Shown here: positions 1-12,200 of the stretch, piece by piece
How the letters are laid out: each line of letters starts with the position of its first letter
Position numbering within the stretch: the stretch's first letter is position 1
From: Mesorhabditis belari
Taxonomy: Eukaryota > Nematoda > Chromadorea > Rhabditida > Rhabditidae
Reading direction: 5' to 3'
DNA: 64,000 nucleotides
Assembly (NCBI GenBank): GCA_958450365.1
Contig: CAUEEP010000732.1
Location: forward strand, 372,001-436,000
Position numbers and translations under genes: made by a program
Notes under the pieces: model-generated
Database searches by the model: none
Told to the model about the DNA's origin: nothing
What the model saw: only the letters and a program-made list of their open reading frames with translations

Positions 1-1638
1 CAAACATTTCAAACTTTAAAGTTATGCTATCAGTTTTCCAATCAGTTTTCCGGTCAGTTTTTTAAGTGATCAGCTTCGTCATTGATTTTCATCATTGATT
101 TGAAAACCCGGATCTTTGTGAAATCTTTTCGTTAACAATATCTTATGACAATGCTGACAACGCTAGAATTAGTCACACATTCGATTTGATGAGTCAAAGG
201 GATTTGAATGAGTTTTCTATTCTATTTAATTCTTTTTGAACAAGATCTATGAGGAGTTCATCAGTTTATCGTCAAATTTCATCAGATTCACTTGTTCAAC
301 TCTCTACATAAATAGATTTTCCCTCTTTCTTTCTATCTATCTTTTTATCTATCTTTTTATCTATCTTTTTACCTCTATCGCATTTTTGGATCATTTACCC
401 ATATCGAATCTTCAAAAAATCCCAATATCCTGTTGACCTTCACCGAATTGAAAACTCAATTGAAAATTCGACTCAATTGCAGCATTTTCTCTCCTTTTTA
501 ATCAAGATCTAAAACGTTTCCAGTTTATTTATCACAAGAAATATCTATTTCTAGAAAATTTGAGTTAGATCTCAGAAATCGAAACTTTTCAAGAGCCAAT
601 ATCTTTATCTCGAAAACCGATTGGTTTAAAGATGCTACAAGGATCCGGTAGATAACAAATATTGGCTCTCAAGTATAGAACAGTATATAACAAATAGTCT
701 ATAGCATAGTATACAACAAATCTTCACATATCCAAGACTCAATCGGTTAGTTTATGTTGGTCTTACGGCATCCCTCTCTACCCAGCAATCTTACAGTATC
801 CCTTTCTACCCAACAATCTTACAGTATCCCTTTCTATTTAACAATCTTACAGTATCCCTTTCTACCCAACAATCTTACAGTATCCACTTTGCCTCACTTC
901 TACTTCTCCTTTGCCTCACTTCTATTTTGAAATCCCACACGAATTTCTAAATCCTTTTTCATATTAAAAAAATCGTAGTAGAAATGAAGTGCTTACACGT
1001 GGTGCCTAGAAACCATTGGAAAAGAGTGAAATGGGCATGCCGATGATTCCATTTTAGTCCCATTTTGGGTTCTTTGTGGGATAAAAAGGGCCTGGGAAAG
1101 ACCCTTCACGAAATTGCCCACGTAAAAAGGAAACAACATGTTGTCATAGCAAAATAGACGCCATATTTTCCCTGGGAAAGGGGAGGGTGATCCTTGACAT
1201 TGAGACTATAGTAGATTACTATTCTTTGAATCTTTTTGACTTTCATATTCTCTAAATTCTCATAAATTTGATTTGAATTTTGTTTACAGCGTTTGTTTAC
1301 TAAAGAATAGCCATAAAAATTCTCCCTTTTTGACTTTTTTAACACTTTTTACTTCTAGATTTTACTTCTAAATTTTTACTTTTACTTTGTTTGACCTTCA
1401 TTTACTTCTCTTACTCTTTCTTCATCATTCAAAAGCTTTTCGAAATTGAATTTCATGATTTGCCTGTAATTTTCTAATGATTAAATATAATTTAATAATA
1501 AAATGATTGAAATTAGTTCTATTTTTCAAATTCTTGAAATATCTTTTGAATTTCAGAGACCTCCAGTCTGTTTTGCTCCTTTATCCTATTGAAATTTGTT
1601 CTATTTTTTAAATTCCTAAAGCATCCCTTGGATTTCAG
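1..1638. other. AT-rich upstream or large-intron sequence, no gene seen
   Basis: I see no convincing exon here. The first recognisable exon of the gene to the right opens with a splice acceptor at 1638. This stretch is therefore probably part of its first large intron, or its upstream region with the 5' exons beyond the window. It contains a TCTATCTT microsatellite (about 325-380), the 28-bp tandem repeat at 762-886 and an 82-bp tandem duplication at about 1507-1670. Confidence 0.5.
762..886. repeat. 28-bp tandem repeat, about 4.5 copies
   Basis: The unit CTTACAGTATCCCTTTCTAC followed by CCAACAAT recurs about four and a half times, with a few substitutions in the first and third copies. It lies in non-coding sequence. 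Confidence 0.8.
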
Positions 1639-1670
1639 AGACCTCCAGTCTGTTTCGCTCCTTTACCCTC
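1507..1670 (+). repeat. 82-bp tandem duplication of an intron end and exon start
   Basis: Two adjacent copies (about 1507-1588 and 1589-1670) each contain a TTTCAG acceptor followed by AGACCTCCAGTCTGTTT. The right copy begins the exon at 1639-1716. The left copy reads into a TGA stop about 12 codons after its acceptor, so using it would truncate or skip the protein. It looks like a decoy pseudo-exon produced by local duplication. Confidence 0.75.
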
Positions 1671-4592
1671 CACCTACAATCCCCTTTCATCTCCTTCAAC
1701 AACAAGTGCTTTCAAGGTAAACATTTATAAGAATAGAATATCAAATTTCTATCCTCTTTGTTTAAATACCTTTTTTCTTCAGCCTTCAATTACGAATCAA
1801 TTTCCAGCGTGTGACCGTCCGTTTCCCCACTCAACCGCCCCCGCTGCCGCCAAAAAGCGATCTCGTTCGAGAAAGGAGTAAACGGTAAGTAATCATTGAA
1901 TAAAATAACAAAAACAAGATCAATTCATAAATTCTTTTATATAAATATTCAAATTCAGTCACTCTTCCACGCATCGCACGTTGATTTCACTCCGTTCATT
2001 GCCCGATTGCTCTCAATTGGGAGACGAATTTGAGTCGAGTTTCAAAGAGTTTGAGACACCGAAATTTCACAAGAAACCCATACCGAAGCCGAGATTGAGT
2101 AGAATGGTTAGTAGTTAATATTTCGCCTATGTTTGCTATGTTTGATAGCAATGATTTAGATTAAAACAAAAAGCTTTAGGCTCCATTGAACACCGAACTC
2201 ACGACGACCACCGTTGCCCCAGTGCCACTTCCTAGAAGAAAAACCTCGACTTCAACAGAAGAAAAAGTCGATTTCAATAATGTAAGTTGAAAATTGGTAT
2301 CAATTTTGATTTTTTAAACACTCAAATCAAATTGAAAGTTTTCAGTGCCAACGCTTTTTCTCACCCCTTCGCACCGACGGCCCAATGGTGACGAGCAAGA
2401 GGAATATTGGTGAGATCAATCGATCAATAGCTAATATATTAACAATTTAACATTGTAAAAGCTTAAAAACAATTTTGTAAAGTTAAAAATGCCCAAATTT
2501 AGCCAAATCCAGTCCAAATCTCGTGGCTGACGGTCGACCAATCACCGGGATTCGCCGAAGAATCCTCGCCGCTCAGGGGAGATCTGTCACCCCACTTGTT
2601 CAGGTAAATAATTTGTCAAAAGTGTGCAATATCTCATAGTTATTATCTATTTTATCTCATCTAAACAATTTCAATGTTTTTAGATTAATCAAGAGCCAAA
2701 AATGGACCAATATGCTGAGGAGAAAGATTTTCTGACCGCTGCCATGCATGACATCGAATTCGGAGATGATGATGATCTTGAAAATGAGGTAGATTCGAGC
2801 ATTTTACGATTTAAAGAGCTTTAAAGAGATTTAAAGAGATTTAAAGAGATTTAAACCTTTCTTTTATCGATTTATTAATAGATTTTTAATAATAACATGT
2901 TTATTCACTAATAGAATATATTAATTCCATTTAAATAATGTTTTCAGCAACCCGAAATGTTCGTGCGTTTCGGCCGAGGCAACAGCTACGCCACCACTAG
3001 CTTTGAGACCCCGATTTTGGTGTAAGTTCGAGAAATCTTATTCAGAAACGATTCAGAAAATGAAAATTTGATTCGATTAGACTGTTGCTTACAATACTTT
3101 GCTAGCAGATCTAGCTCGGGAGATCTAGCTGAAATCTCATTTCCAGATCCGCATCCTCACCCAGCTATTCCCCGCCAACCGCTTCGCAATCTCAATCGTC
3201 GAATTTGATCTCTCCATCCTTGATGTCTCCCTCATCACCAAATTCAGCTGAAAGTGGCTCGAAATCGACGAAATCTCTCTCAACCCCTACCAGCAAAGAT
3301 TCAGGATTCCCACATTCAGATGCCGAAGAAGAGCATTCAAAACGGTAAGTATATAAACATTCGGATTAGGCGAGTTGAGAAAGCAGTTAGCAGAGAGAGC
3401 AAAGCAGATCAGTTTTCTATTCGATTCGTTTCAGCCAAGGCACCTCGAAATCCGATGATGACGGCTTTTTTGACACCAGCGGTGAGAGAAAAACCGATGG
3501 AGAGGCGAGTGAGGGCGACAGTATCTTCACTTCAGTCACAAATCAGCCAAAGAGGTTTGTAGAAGCATAGATAATGCTTGGAGAATACACTACTGGACAA
3601 TGAAATATCATATTTGAAAAAACGATCGTCACTTTCGCGCGTCTGTAACTCCCTTGTCTTTACAGTATTTCTAAATATTAATATTATCATTGTGTAGCCC
3701 TTGAAAAGAGCTTTCAGAAAATGTATAACACTAATAGTTTAAACTCAAAGACAATGGAGTCACAGACGCGCGAAAAGCGGCGGAAAGGCTATTGATCTGA
3801 GGGTCGCTGGTTCGACTTCCACCGGTGACAATATTTTTCAAAAAAATTTTGCTAAGATTCTGAAAATGCGTGTCTAGGAGTGATTTTTGACGCTGATCAC
3901 GAAACACATGTTTTTAGCCTAGGTTTCTGCACGGAAAACTAACGAAACGTGAAAACAGCCACTTTTTGGCTCTGCCGCCCTTTACTAAAATAGCTGTAAA
4001 AACTTTTAGAAAAGAGATATCTCAAAACGGTTTTTACCAATTGATTCGTCTTGAATTCAGCTTTAGGATGAGCTATAAAACATCAAAATTGGACCAGTTT
4101 AAGGTACTCTCCCTATAAAATCGGAAAGGACTTTTCCACCAACCCAATAATGACAAGGGAGTCACGAAAGTGACGATCGTTTTTCAAATATGATATTTCA
4201 TTGTCGAGTACTGTATGTTGCACAAAGAACACTAATCATCACTTCTTGAAAAGGTGATGATTAGTGTTGCTGGCTCAGTGGTACAGCGCTGGTTGGCAGA
4301 ACCAGCGCTGTCCCACTGAGCCACGGCTGCGCGAAATCGGGTCTGCAAGGAGGGGCCCTTAAGACCCAAATGGCTATATTTTCTTAACAAAACTTTAGAC
4401 GCATATAACTCCTGGCAATGTCATAGAAAGATAGAATTTGAATTGAAGCAAAAGAAAAATCAGAGTTTTCTTTTTAGAGACGATGTAAATGAAGAGCAAA
4501 ATGAGGAAAATCGTGGTAAACCGATCTCGGAATTGGAGAGAAAAGCGCGTGTGATGCGTTGGATTAACGAGGCTGCGACAACGCAAATCTGA
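1639..4592 (+). CDS. Ser/Pro-rich intrinsically disordered protein, 5' end not found (partial)
   Basis: I do not recognise this gene. Eleven exons splice in one frame: 1639-1716, 1808-1884, 1959-2106, 2180-2281, 2346-2409, 2503-2603, 2684-2788, 2948-3021, 3147-3344, 3435-3554 and 4478-4592. Together they give 393 residues and a TGA stop. The protein is basic and proline-rich early (TQPPPLPPKSD). It then has an Arg-rich segment (GRPITGIRRRILAAQG), a short acidic patch (IEFGDDDDLENE), a long Ser/Pro stretch in the ninth exon and a charged C-terminus ending MRWINEAATTQI. I see no catalytic motif, signal peptide or membrane helix. This composition suits a scaffold or cytoskeletal/nuclear regulatory protein, but that is inference. 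No initiating ATG is visible before the first exon. Intron 10 (3555-4477) carries a Tc1-like element and a tRNA-like hairpin. Confidence 0.75.
3586..4215. mobile_element. Tc1-like non-autonomous element (630 bp) in an intron
   Basis: The terminal inverted repeats start TACACTACTGGACAATGAAA on the left and, inverted, TACAGTACTCGACAATGAAA on the right. They continue into a TTTGAAAAA tract. TA at both ends fits Tc1/mariner target preference. There is no transposase frame. A second, internally shorter member lies at 45306-45540. Relative to that copy, this one contains extra sequence including a B-box-like GGTTCGACTTCC near 3815. Confidence 0.85.
3774..3835 (+). ncRNA. tRNA-like fragment inside the Tc1-like element
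   Basis: The segment ends in GGTTCGACTTCC, close to the tRNA B-box consensus. It follows a D/anticodon-arm-like stretch (GATCTGAGGGTCGC). It is absent from the shorter sibling element at 45.3 kb. It does not fold into a full cloverleaf by eye, so it is better regarded as a tRNA-derived remnant than a tRNA gene. Confidence 0.3.
4269..4326. repeat. Palindrome made of two tRNA 5'-half-like arms
   Basis: GCTGGCTCAGTGGTACAGCG on the left is mirrored by CGCTGTCCCACTGAGCCACG on the right. Each arm read outwards resembles a tRNA D-arm/A-box (GGCTCAGTGG). The result is a hairpin with a short loop. No B-box is visible. It sits in the last intron of the disordered-protein gene. Confidence 0.5.
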
Positions 4593-5233
4593 TCGATTTA
4601 CTGTAAATGATTCACTCGATTTACTCTAACTCATTGATCTTCATAAATTCTTGTATATATTCTATGCTTTTATGCTCGAAATTATTATTCGACTCTGGGC
4701 AAATTGCTCAAAAAAGATTCACTTCATTTTGAACAGTAAGCTTTTGCTTTTGAATTCAATTTCTTTCTCTAGAAAAGATCTTAACTACAATCTAAAGCGA
4801 ATTATAGCGAATTCTTTGAAAAACCAATTTTTCTATTTTTCTACGGTTTCAATCTCCTAGCATTCTAGTCTGAGACGTTTTTTTATCGTTTTTTATCGAT
4901 TTCCATTTCTCGTGTACTTTTTTTCGAGCCAAACTTTCAGCCGGTGTTAATTTTTGCGAAATTTTTAGCCTTAATTTGACGAATTCATTTTTGCAAACGA
5001 TTTTCCTTTTTTTCTGCCACTTGTCTGTATAAAAAAACTCATAATAAATTGTCTTTTGGATATTGGAAAATAAATTTTCTGAAAAACAAATGAGCAACAT
5101 TTGATGATTACAAAAAAAGAGGGAAAATGATCGAGAGGAAAACGATTGAGAGAATACTTTTTGTCGGAGCTGAGTCTGGTTTTGGGGATTCGGTGGGAAC
5201 AGCTGAAATCGTTGATTTTAACGTTTACTCAAG
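4593..5233. other. Intergenic spacer between convergent genes, nothing seen
   Basis: AT-rich sequence between two convergent stop codons. It should contain both 3' UTRs. I see no exon, RNA gene or repeat. Confidence 0.6.
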
Positions 5234-7220
5234 TCACTTTGAATTTCGAAATTCAAAAAGAAACAAAACTCGGCACATTCTTCGATAAATTAGCCAATTA
5301 TGCAACTCTTGATGTCGCCTTTTTACCTCCCTACCTCCATGCCCAATATCGGGTTTTTGTTCCTCGTTGATATCCTTTGTTTTCTCCTCATTTCCATTGC
5401 CTTCATTCTCTGCAGCTTCTGCCGCTTTCTCATACTGATCTGCTAACTGAAATTCGAAATTTGAGTGTTTCGTAGGATTAGTGATTTTGATTGGACATTG
5501 ATCTTACTAGTGATCTTACTAGTACTAGGTCACTCTGGGGTTTCAAAACCCAGCCCATTCAATAGAAAATCAAATGGAGAATCCGAATCTGTAATCAAAA
5601 CCTGAATAAGAGTTTCTGAAAATCAAAATATCATTGGAAAAAACAAAAGTTTGTCGACTGGGGGATTCAAACCCTGTTTGCAAATCCCTGTTTGCAACCA
5701 CGCTATCCAATACACCACGCCTGTCGTCCAAACCCACACTTAAACTTGGCTTAAGAGTGTATAGAAACGGTTACTATGCAAATTATTCAATTAATCAATC
5801 ACAAACTTTCATCGCATCTTCTTCAGCCATTTGTCCTTCTGGAATGACTGGCAAAGCCGGTGGTTGAAAGCTTTCATTTTCGTCATCATCCTGAATATCT
5901 TTTTAACACTTAAGAATAATCGATCACCTTTGAAAGGGCCATTCCGATTCCAGCTCCAAGAATTTGCCCCTCGTCAACGACATCCTAATTGTTAATGAAT
6001 TGATTGAAAATCTGTTAGTCCAACCTCTTTATCGGTCCCCGGTGGATAGACAACATTATCGGTTTTCACCTGAAAAGCGTATCAGATTTCTTCTTCAGTA
6101 CTAACCTCGAAGATTTTATCTCCATTATCCGCTTGAATCTCCGTCTCTTCGACATTCAAAGTGTTTGGCAGTCCATCATTCTCTTTCTTCTCATATTGTT
6201 CCAATAAATGTCGATATTCTGTAAAGTTTTCGACTTAAAGCCAAGCCAAATTTTTACCAGGAAGCACTTCCTTCGTTTTCGGATCAACAGGCAAATAGGC
6301 GACTCCATTAGCGTCTACTTTTCCAAAAAGCGGATCGTCTGCGTTCATTTGAATAATCTACTTGTATTCAATAAATACTTGACAGAATACTTGACATATT
6401 TCCTACTCACATTCTCAGTTTCATCAGCGGATGGGAGCTCTGGGAGTTGTGGTTGAGGAAGTGAAGGAATTGAGAGATTTGGATCCTCGTAGCGTTCGAT
6501 TTTTGTCCCATCTTGATGATAGTGAGTGGAAGCAACGACTTTTCTTCCAGCTTCATCTACAATAAATCAAATTTTGTCAAGGTTAGATTAAATAGATCTT
6601 TAAACTAAAACTCTTTTGACTAAAACAATCTCTTTTGAGAAGAAAAACATTAACATCAAGCACAGTTCAACCAATTCAAATTCTGAAATGAATTGTGATT
6701 GTTTTCGAGAGAAATCTAGTCCATAACTCTCAAGTTCTCACCTCTACGATGTCGATTTCCCCGATGATTGATGGATTTCTGCAAAAAGTGACCTAAAAAT
6801 CAAAAATATATAATAAAATGATGACTTTAAAACCTTGTTGATGATGATTGCACAAATCATCACTGCACAAATGGCATTCCTCTTCGGAAATTGCCGAATT
6901 GTATGGGCATTTGTGGGCACAACCCCGACGCGTTACTGAATCGGATTTGTTTTAAAAAAAATTTGTTATTCATAACATAACATATTCTTTACCAGCATAT
7001 TAAACTAACTTGGTCCTAAAATACTGTAGCATTGTGAAGTGGATGAGTGACATTCTTTGACGAGCGCTGTCTCTCGATCACAATCCTTGCAATGGAAACA
7101 GTCCAATGAAAATGATACTAAAATGGAATTGCAATAAGTTGAAGCACTAAGCCATCAAGTGATCAATTTAGACTCACCTCCAATTATCGATCCAAACAAT
7201 AAACTCGTAAATAGTCGCAT
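5234..7220 (-). CDS. Secreted Ly-6/uPAR-like (three-finger-type) cysteine-rich protein with long acidic tail
   Basis: Eleven exons in one frame, from the start: 7220-7178, 7117-7010, 6935-6834, 6792-6742, 6556-6411, 6357-6258, 6218-6106, 6069-6025, 5984-5928, 5890-5807 and 5446-5234 (353 aa). A hydrophobic N-terminus (MRLFTSLLFGSIIG) predicts a signal peptide. Residues of about 18-83 hold ten cysteines in a CFHCKDC ... CHLCSDDLCNHH pattern. A C-terminal DLCN-type cysteine-asparagine is the hallmark of Ly-6/uPAR domains. The remaining 270 residues are acidic, Pro/Glu-rich and probably disordered. A TTGATTCTAG acceptor just upstream of the ATG fits trans-splicing. Family members modulate receptors or act as cell-surface adaptors; the partner is unknown. 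I see no GPI-anchor signal at the end. The last exon could alternatively splice earlier, so the final 20 residues are less certain. Confidence 0.82.
5653..5729 (-). ncRNA. tRNA-like sequence (pseudo-tRNA) in an intron
   Basis: On the minus strand there is an A-box-like TGGTGTATTGGATAGCG and a good B-box GGGTTTGAATCCC. Nearly complementary ends (GACGAC / GTCGAC) are present, with a TTTGCAA sequence in the anticodon position. An internal duplication (CAAACAGGG twice) lengthens the anticodon arm. It is probably non-functional and may be tRNA-derived repeat DNA. Confidence 0.4.
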
Positions 7221-9219
7221 TTTGAGTGAATAGTCTAGAATCAAAAAAGGCAAACCCTGAAAAATGATGAAATTTGAAGAAATTAAAGGAAATCAAAGGA
7301 AATCAAAGGAAATTCGTTAAGAAAAGAAATTTTTGAAGACGAAACAAGCAAGCAAGCAAGCCATTATTGACTGAAATCTTCCCCTTTTTTGCTGATTGTG
7401 AGTAATAATTTTTGGAGTGAAAAAGTGAAGAAAGAGGAGCGATTTCCCCGATAAGCCGTCTCCCTCAATGCTAGAGCTCTTTAAACACCCACCACTTTGA
7501 AAAGAACTAGTGTTACGTTTAGCAAAAAGAATGGTTAAGCTTTAAAAGACCATCCGCTAGATTCTAAACTCAAAAATATAATAGCTAATAAAATAAAGTC
7601 AAAAAACGATTCAATCATAGTCAATGATTAGTTCTGGAATCAGAAATATTTAGATTTCAGATTTTTAAACTCAAAAATCTCTCATTATCAATTAAAAAGT
7701 TCTTTTTGAACAAATGAAATCGCAAAAATTCTAGAGCTTCTAGAAAAGAACTAAAATCGAATCTATTGGGACATAGATTAGATCAATTGGGACAACAGGC
7801 AGCCAAGGATCTTTGCGAGTGAGTTCGCAAGCAAAACGAGCTTTAGCTGTCATATTTTGTTCATTGATTCAGTTCAATAAAGCAATTGCTTCAACGAGTA
7901 AACATCAAAAATAAAGAATGATTAAGGTTTTCATAAGAAAAAGAAGAATTCGAATCCCTTCTTCATGTCTTGAAATGAATACAAAAGATCTCCTGACACA
8001 CAAAAAAAAAGAAACTTGTTGTAATTGCAGTCGGATATTCGTCTCTTTCTCTTTCAGCTCAACCCTTTGACTTACACAGTCGATTGAATGAAGAGAGTTC
8101 GAGGATTGACCATTTCAGAGCGCTACTTTCACTCAGTCATTTGCTTTTTAAGTCATTTGCTTTTGTCCAAATACCAGCAAAAGTTCTGACTGGTTTTTAC
8201 AGTTTTGTAGTTGAGTAGAAGTTGAGTAAAGTAAGTTTTGAGTAAAAGCTAACTGTAACACATAAAACAAGGAAATCATATTAAAAATCATCAGCTCTGT
8301 TTGACAGTTATGAAGTTAAGACAGTTAACCAACAAGTTATGAATTTTACGTTTAAATAAAGTGTGAGCGATAGATATTGCATGAATATGAACTCAATGCA
8401 GACAATGCACAGCATGGAAACGATGATAGTCGGGAGTATGGAATCCCTATTTTATTCGGGATTTGGATCACAAAAATTCAGATAAATTTGGGGTAAAAAT
8501 TGACCCCAGAAAATTTGAGTATAGTGACGTCCTAGCAAAAGACGGCTCAGTCGCTGACGCTTCCTCTCGCTTTGTCGCTAACGCTTCCTCTCGCTCAGTC
8601 GCTGACGCTTTCTCTCTCTCAGTCGCTTCCTCTCGCTCAGTCGATGACGCTTTATCTTGCTCAGTCGCTTTCTCTTTAAGTATTTACCTGAATTTTGAAT
8701 AAAATCTCATTTCAGTTTATCAAAAACAAATAATAGCTGTTTTCAGTTATCTAGTTAAGTTTGAAATGACACAAATCTCAAAACAATCATCTTCAAACAA
8801 CAAACTATCATCTTCATAACCGGTTTTTGAGTGTGTAGACTGGTTTTAGAAAAGGTTTTACAACTTATAGAGATATACAGAAAGATTTCAGCCAAAAATT
8901 GAACTCAAGTCAAGCATTTGATTTGATTTCCAAAATTCGACCCGCGCACCACCATTCCTTTTCCTTGACCAAACCCAAAGGGAACACCTATCTATCAGGG
9001 GCATTTGCCAGATGGAGAGCGATTACGCGGCCGCACAAAGGACATTTGATAGGATTTTTCTTTTACTTTCTTGGTGGTGCAAAAAAAGATATTCAGCTGT
9101 AAATTTGGTACCCGAGGGTCGGGCAATCGATTGCTGTTGTTTATTTTGGTTTATTTTGATCTGTTTCTAGGCAGACTTTTTCAAAATAAAAGTTTATTAC
9201 AATTGGTGGGCGTTTATGA
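7221..9219. other. Intergenic region between two minus-strand genes
   Basis: About 2 kb with no gene that I can support. The right part (about 8930-9060) has higher GC, including a NotI-like GCGGCCGC, without a sustained frame. A GCAA microsatellite is at about 7348. The minisatellite at 8543-8674 is listed separately. Promoter sequences of the Ly-6-like gene should lie just right of 7220. Confidence 0.5.
8543..8674. repeat. Minisatellite of CTCAGTCGCTGACGCTTCCT-type units
   Basis: About six imperfect units of 15-24 bp share the cores CAGTCGCT, GACGCTT and CCTCTCG. The frame is open for about 80 codons on the plus strand (Ser/Val/Ala-rich). The repetition alone explains this, so I do not call it a gene. 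Confidence 0.75.
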
Positions 9220-12200
9220 TCAAACTGTTGTTGTTTCTTCATCATCAACTTCCTCGTCCTCTTCATTCAATGGAATCTCCACCGCTAGATCATCTTTTTC
9301 ATTTTCCGGATCCGCTACATTGTCCTCTTGTCGATCCTCGACTTTATCATCGGTCAACTCAGCCGACCATAAATATCTGGATTCCATTTTGCAGAGATCA
9401 ACACCAGCTTGAATCTAAAGAAATGTGTCTTTTTAAAGACTTTCTACTCGATAACATTGTACTAGTTTTCAAGAGGAGATTCAGAGCTATCGAATGCCTA
9501 TAATAGTTTAGTTTATCTTTGAATTTACACCAAATTATCAGTGAAACAGTTAACGACCACGCGACTGTATTTGCGTCGCGAATTTGCTAACAAAATTTGC
9601 GAAATTTAAGCCAAATTTTCGCTTTTAACCCTTAAAAATGCAATTCTTAATGCAAATTTGAAGCTGTTTTTTAAATTTGCCGCAGATTTTGCCACAAATT
9701 GTCTCAATGTTGGCTTTTAGAATCGAAAATGATTATGGTAACCGTCTATCGATCTCTCTCACTCTAATATGTCCATCTTCTCCCCATCCATCACCCCACG
9801 AATTTCGCACAACCCAATAGGGAACTGTTTCGTTGGTTTCAGCGTTCAGCTCTTCTCCTAAAATTTACGATGAAATCCTTTTTTTCTACAATTTCTACCC
9901 CATCCGACGATGACCATTGCGTGCCCGCCAAGCACGGTTTTATCCGGACTACAAGGCTCTGTGTAGACACCCGTTCCATACATTGGGAAATCCTCGGTCA
10001 GATACATGCCTGAATTGTAGTTTGTCGCGATTCGAGGATACTTTCTGTGCAATTTTAAAGCTTTCAGAAAAAGAACCAAGCTTTTGACAGAATTCAATTT
10101 ATGGCACGAGCTAAGTGTCAAAAGAAATTATAGACCAATAAATTATAGACAAAAATCTAGCAAAAATTCTCACAAAAAGCTAAAGAAGAAGAGGGAAAAT
10201 TATAAAAAAAGCGGTTTATATTGCCACAAAAAACTAGTACAGACTACGGTAACTTATCCACAGTTTAGCCTAAACTGAATAGCTTTATCGGAATTTTTAG
10301 GCAAAGAGCTTGGTTCACTTCAGCAACTAACGAAAAATGGTCAATTTTTTCTTGCTAACCTAGTAAGATAAAATTGATCAAGTTTTCAGCCAAGGCAAGA
10401 ATTTAATCAATTGCAAGTGACACCTAGAGCCAAGCTTTGTTCACCATTGATTAACAAACATTTAGCTGAGTTTTTGATCTCTCCTAATCATGCCCACTCA
10501 CCAAATGCCACCGGTCCACTATTCATGACCTCAGTCTTCACTTCATTCATATCGAATGGGATCAATGAGTAGAATTCTTTCACTTTCACTTGTGGTTTAG
10601 CCTAAAATTGAGAAGATTTTTGATCAAAGATTTCGATTCGACTTCTAAACAGCTTCCATTGTTGTTATCGATATCATACGGAACGTCAGCTTCGTAGACT
10701 AATCCGTGTGATTTCGCGTAATTCAATCCACCCTCTGGCCAACCAGATTTACAAATTGACTGACTGTAGACACAGTTCAATTGCTAAAAGATTTTAGTAT
10801 AACATCTTAAGTCCATTTCTCATTTTCCTTACCTGTTCTGAGAGATCGAGCTTTTCTCCACCGTTTTTCACTGCGTAAGCTGTCTCGACGACAGCGCTAG
10901 TTCTAAAGTTTACAATAAAATAATATATGAAAGGAATATCTATTGAATTTTCGATAACTAATCAATAACTGATTCAATAACTATTGAATTTTCAATAACT
11001 GACCAGTTACAACTAAAAGTTGACCAGTTTATCTCAAACTTACGCAAAAGTCCAACAAGATGAACAAGTTGATTGAGTGCGCACGTCGGTTGTCTAAATT
11101 AGATTCAGAAATGACATTTACATTCAATTAGATAAGTTACATACAGTTGGAATAAGGTTGAGATCAATTTTTAGTGATTCTTTGACCATTTCTGACTCAC
11201 CATTCCTTTCTCAACCCAACTGAACTCTTTCGGAAGCTCTGTGACAGTGTTGTCTTCCTGAAAATAGCTTAGTTTAATTAGAAATTAGATTAGAAACTAC
11301 TAAATCTTGCAATAGCACAATTCTTGACATACCCTTTTAATTCTTTGTCGATTTCTTTGTCGATTTCTTCGTCCACCCCGTCTCATCTGTTTGAAGAAGT
11401 GTTGCCGTTCAGGTTTTAGATCGAGAGGCTCAAGCATCTGCAGAAAGTTTATTGCTTTTAGACTTGTTGTTAGTTTTCATAGACTAAATAGTTCATCAAC
11501 TCACCCCCTTGAACTCGTTATCATCCAAATGCATATATGGATGTTGTCCCAATTTGAACATTGCCCTCTTCCTCCCAATCCTCTTCGCGAACTCGGCTTT
11601 TCTCCTCTTCAATCGCTGGTTGTTCAATTTGAATCTTTTTGCTCTAACAGCCAACTTTCTCTCGTCCCAATTCTTCCGGAATCTTAAGTGATTTAAATCT
11701 TAAGTGATTTTCATACACGATTCTTAACTTTATACCTGATCCCAAAATTCTCAAAGTCATGAACATCATCACCGAGTTCGTCACGGATTTGTTTCGGAAC
11801 TTTTCGGAAATCTTTGAAACGACCCTTTCGGTTGTCAACTTTTCTCTAAATCGACAAATATTTTCTCTAAAACGTTAGAACTGAACTAGTTCTTCTGGTC
11901 AAAAGCAAAGGTCAAAAAAAGCCATGGCTTTTGAAGGCCAGGCTCAGCCAGGCCATATTGTTTATGGCTTGGCTTTGGCCTGGCCTTGCCTGGCCTGAAA
12001 TTTTGCTGTAGGAACAACCCTGAACGTGAACCTGAACCTTTTAAAGTTACTAAGCAAGTATATCCTTCCTATGAATTCCAATCTATTAGGTTGATGCAAA
12101 AGTCTTTTTCATTTTTTTCGTACTTCTTTTGAAAAATAACAAAGTCATCAATTAACCTATGGTTTGCTCTAAATGAAAAGTGTTTATTGTTCAATTTCCC

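Noticed and set aside
8463..8702. 79-codon plus-strand frame rich in Ser/Val/Ala
   Set aside because: It arises from the minisatellite; no start context, splice signals or family resemblance.
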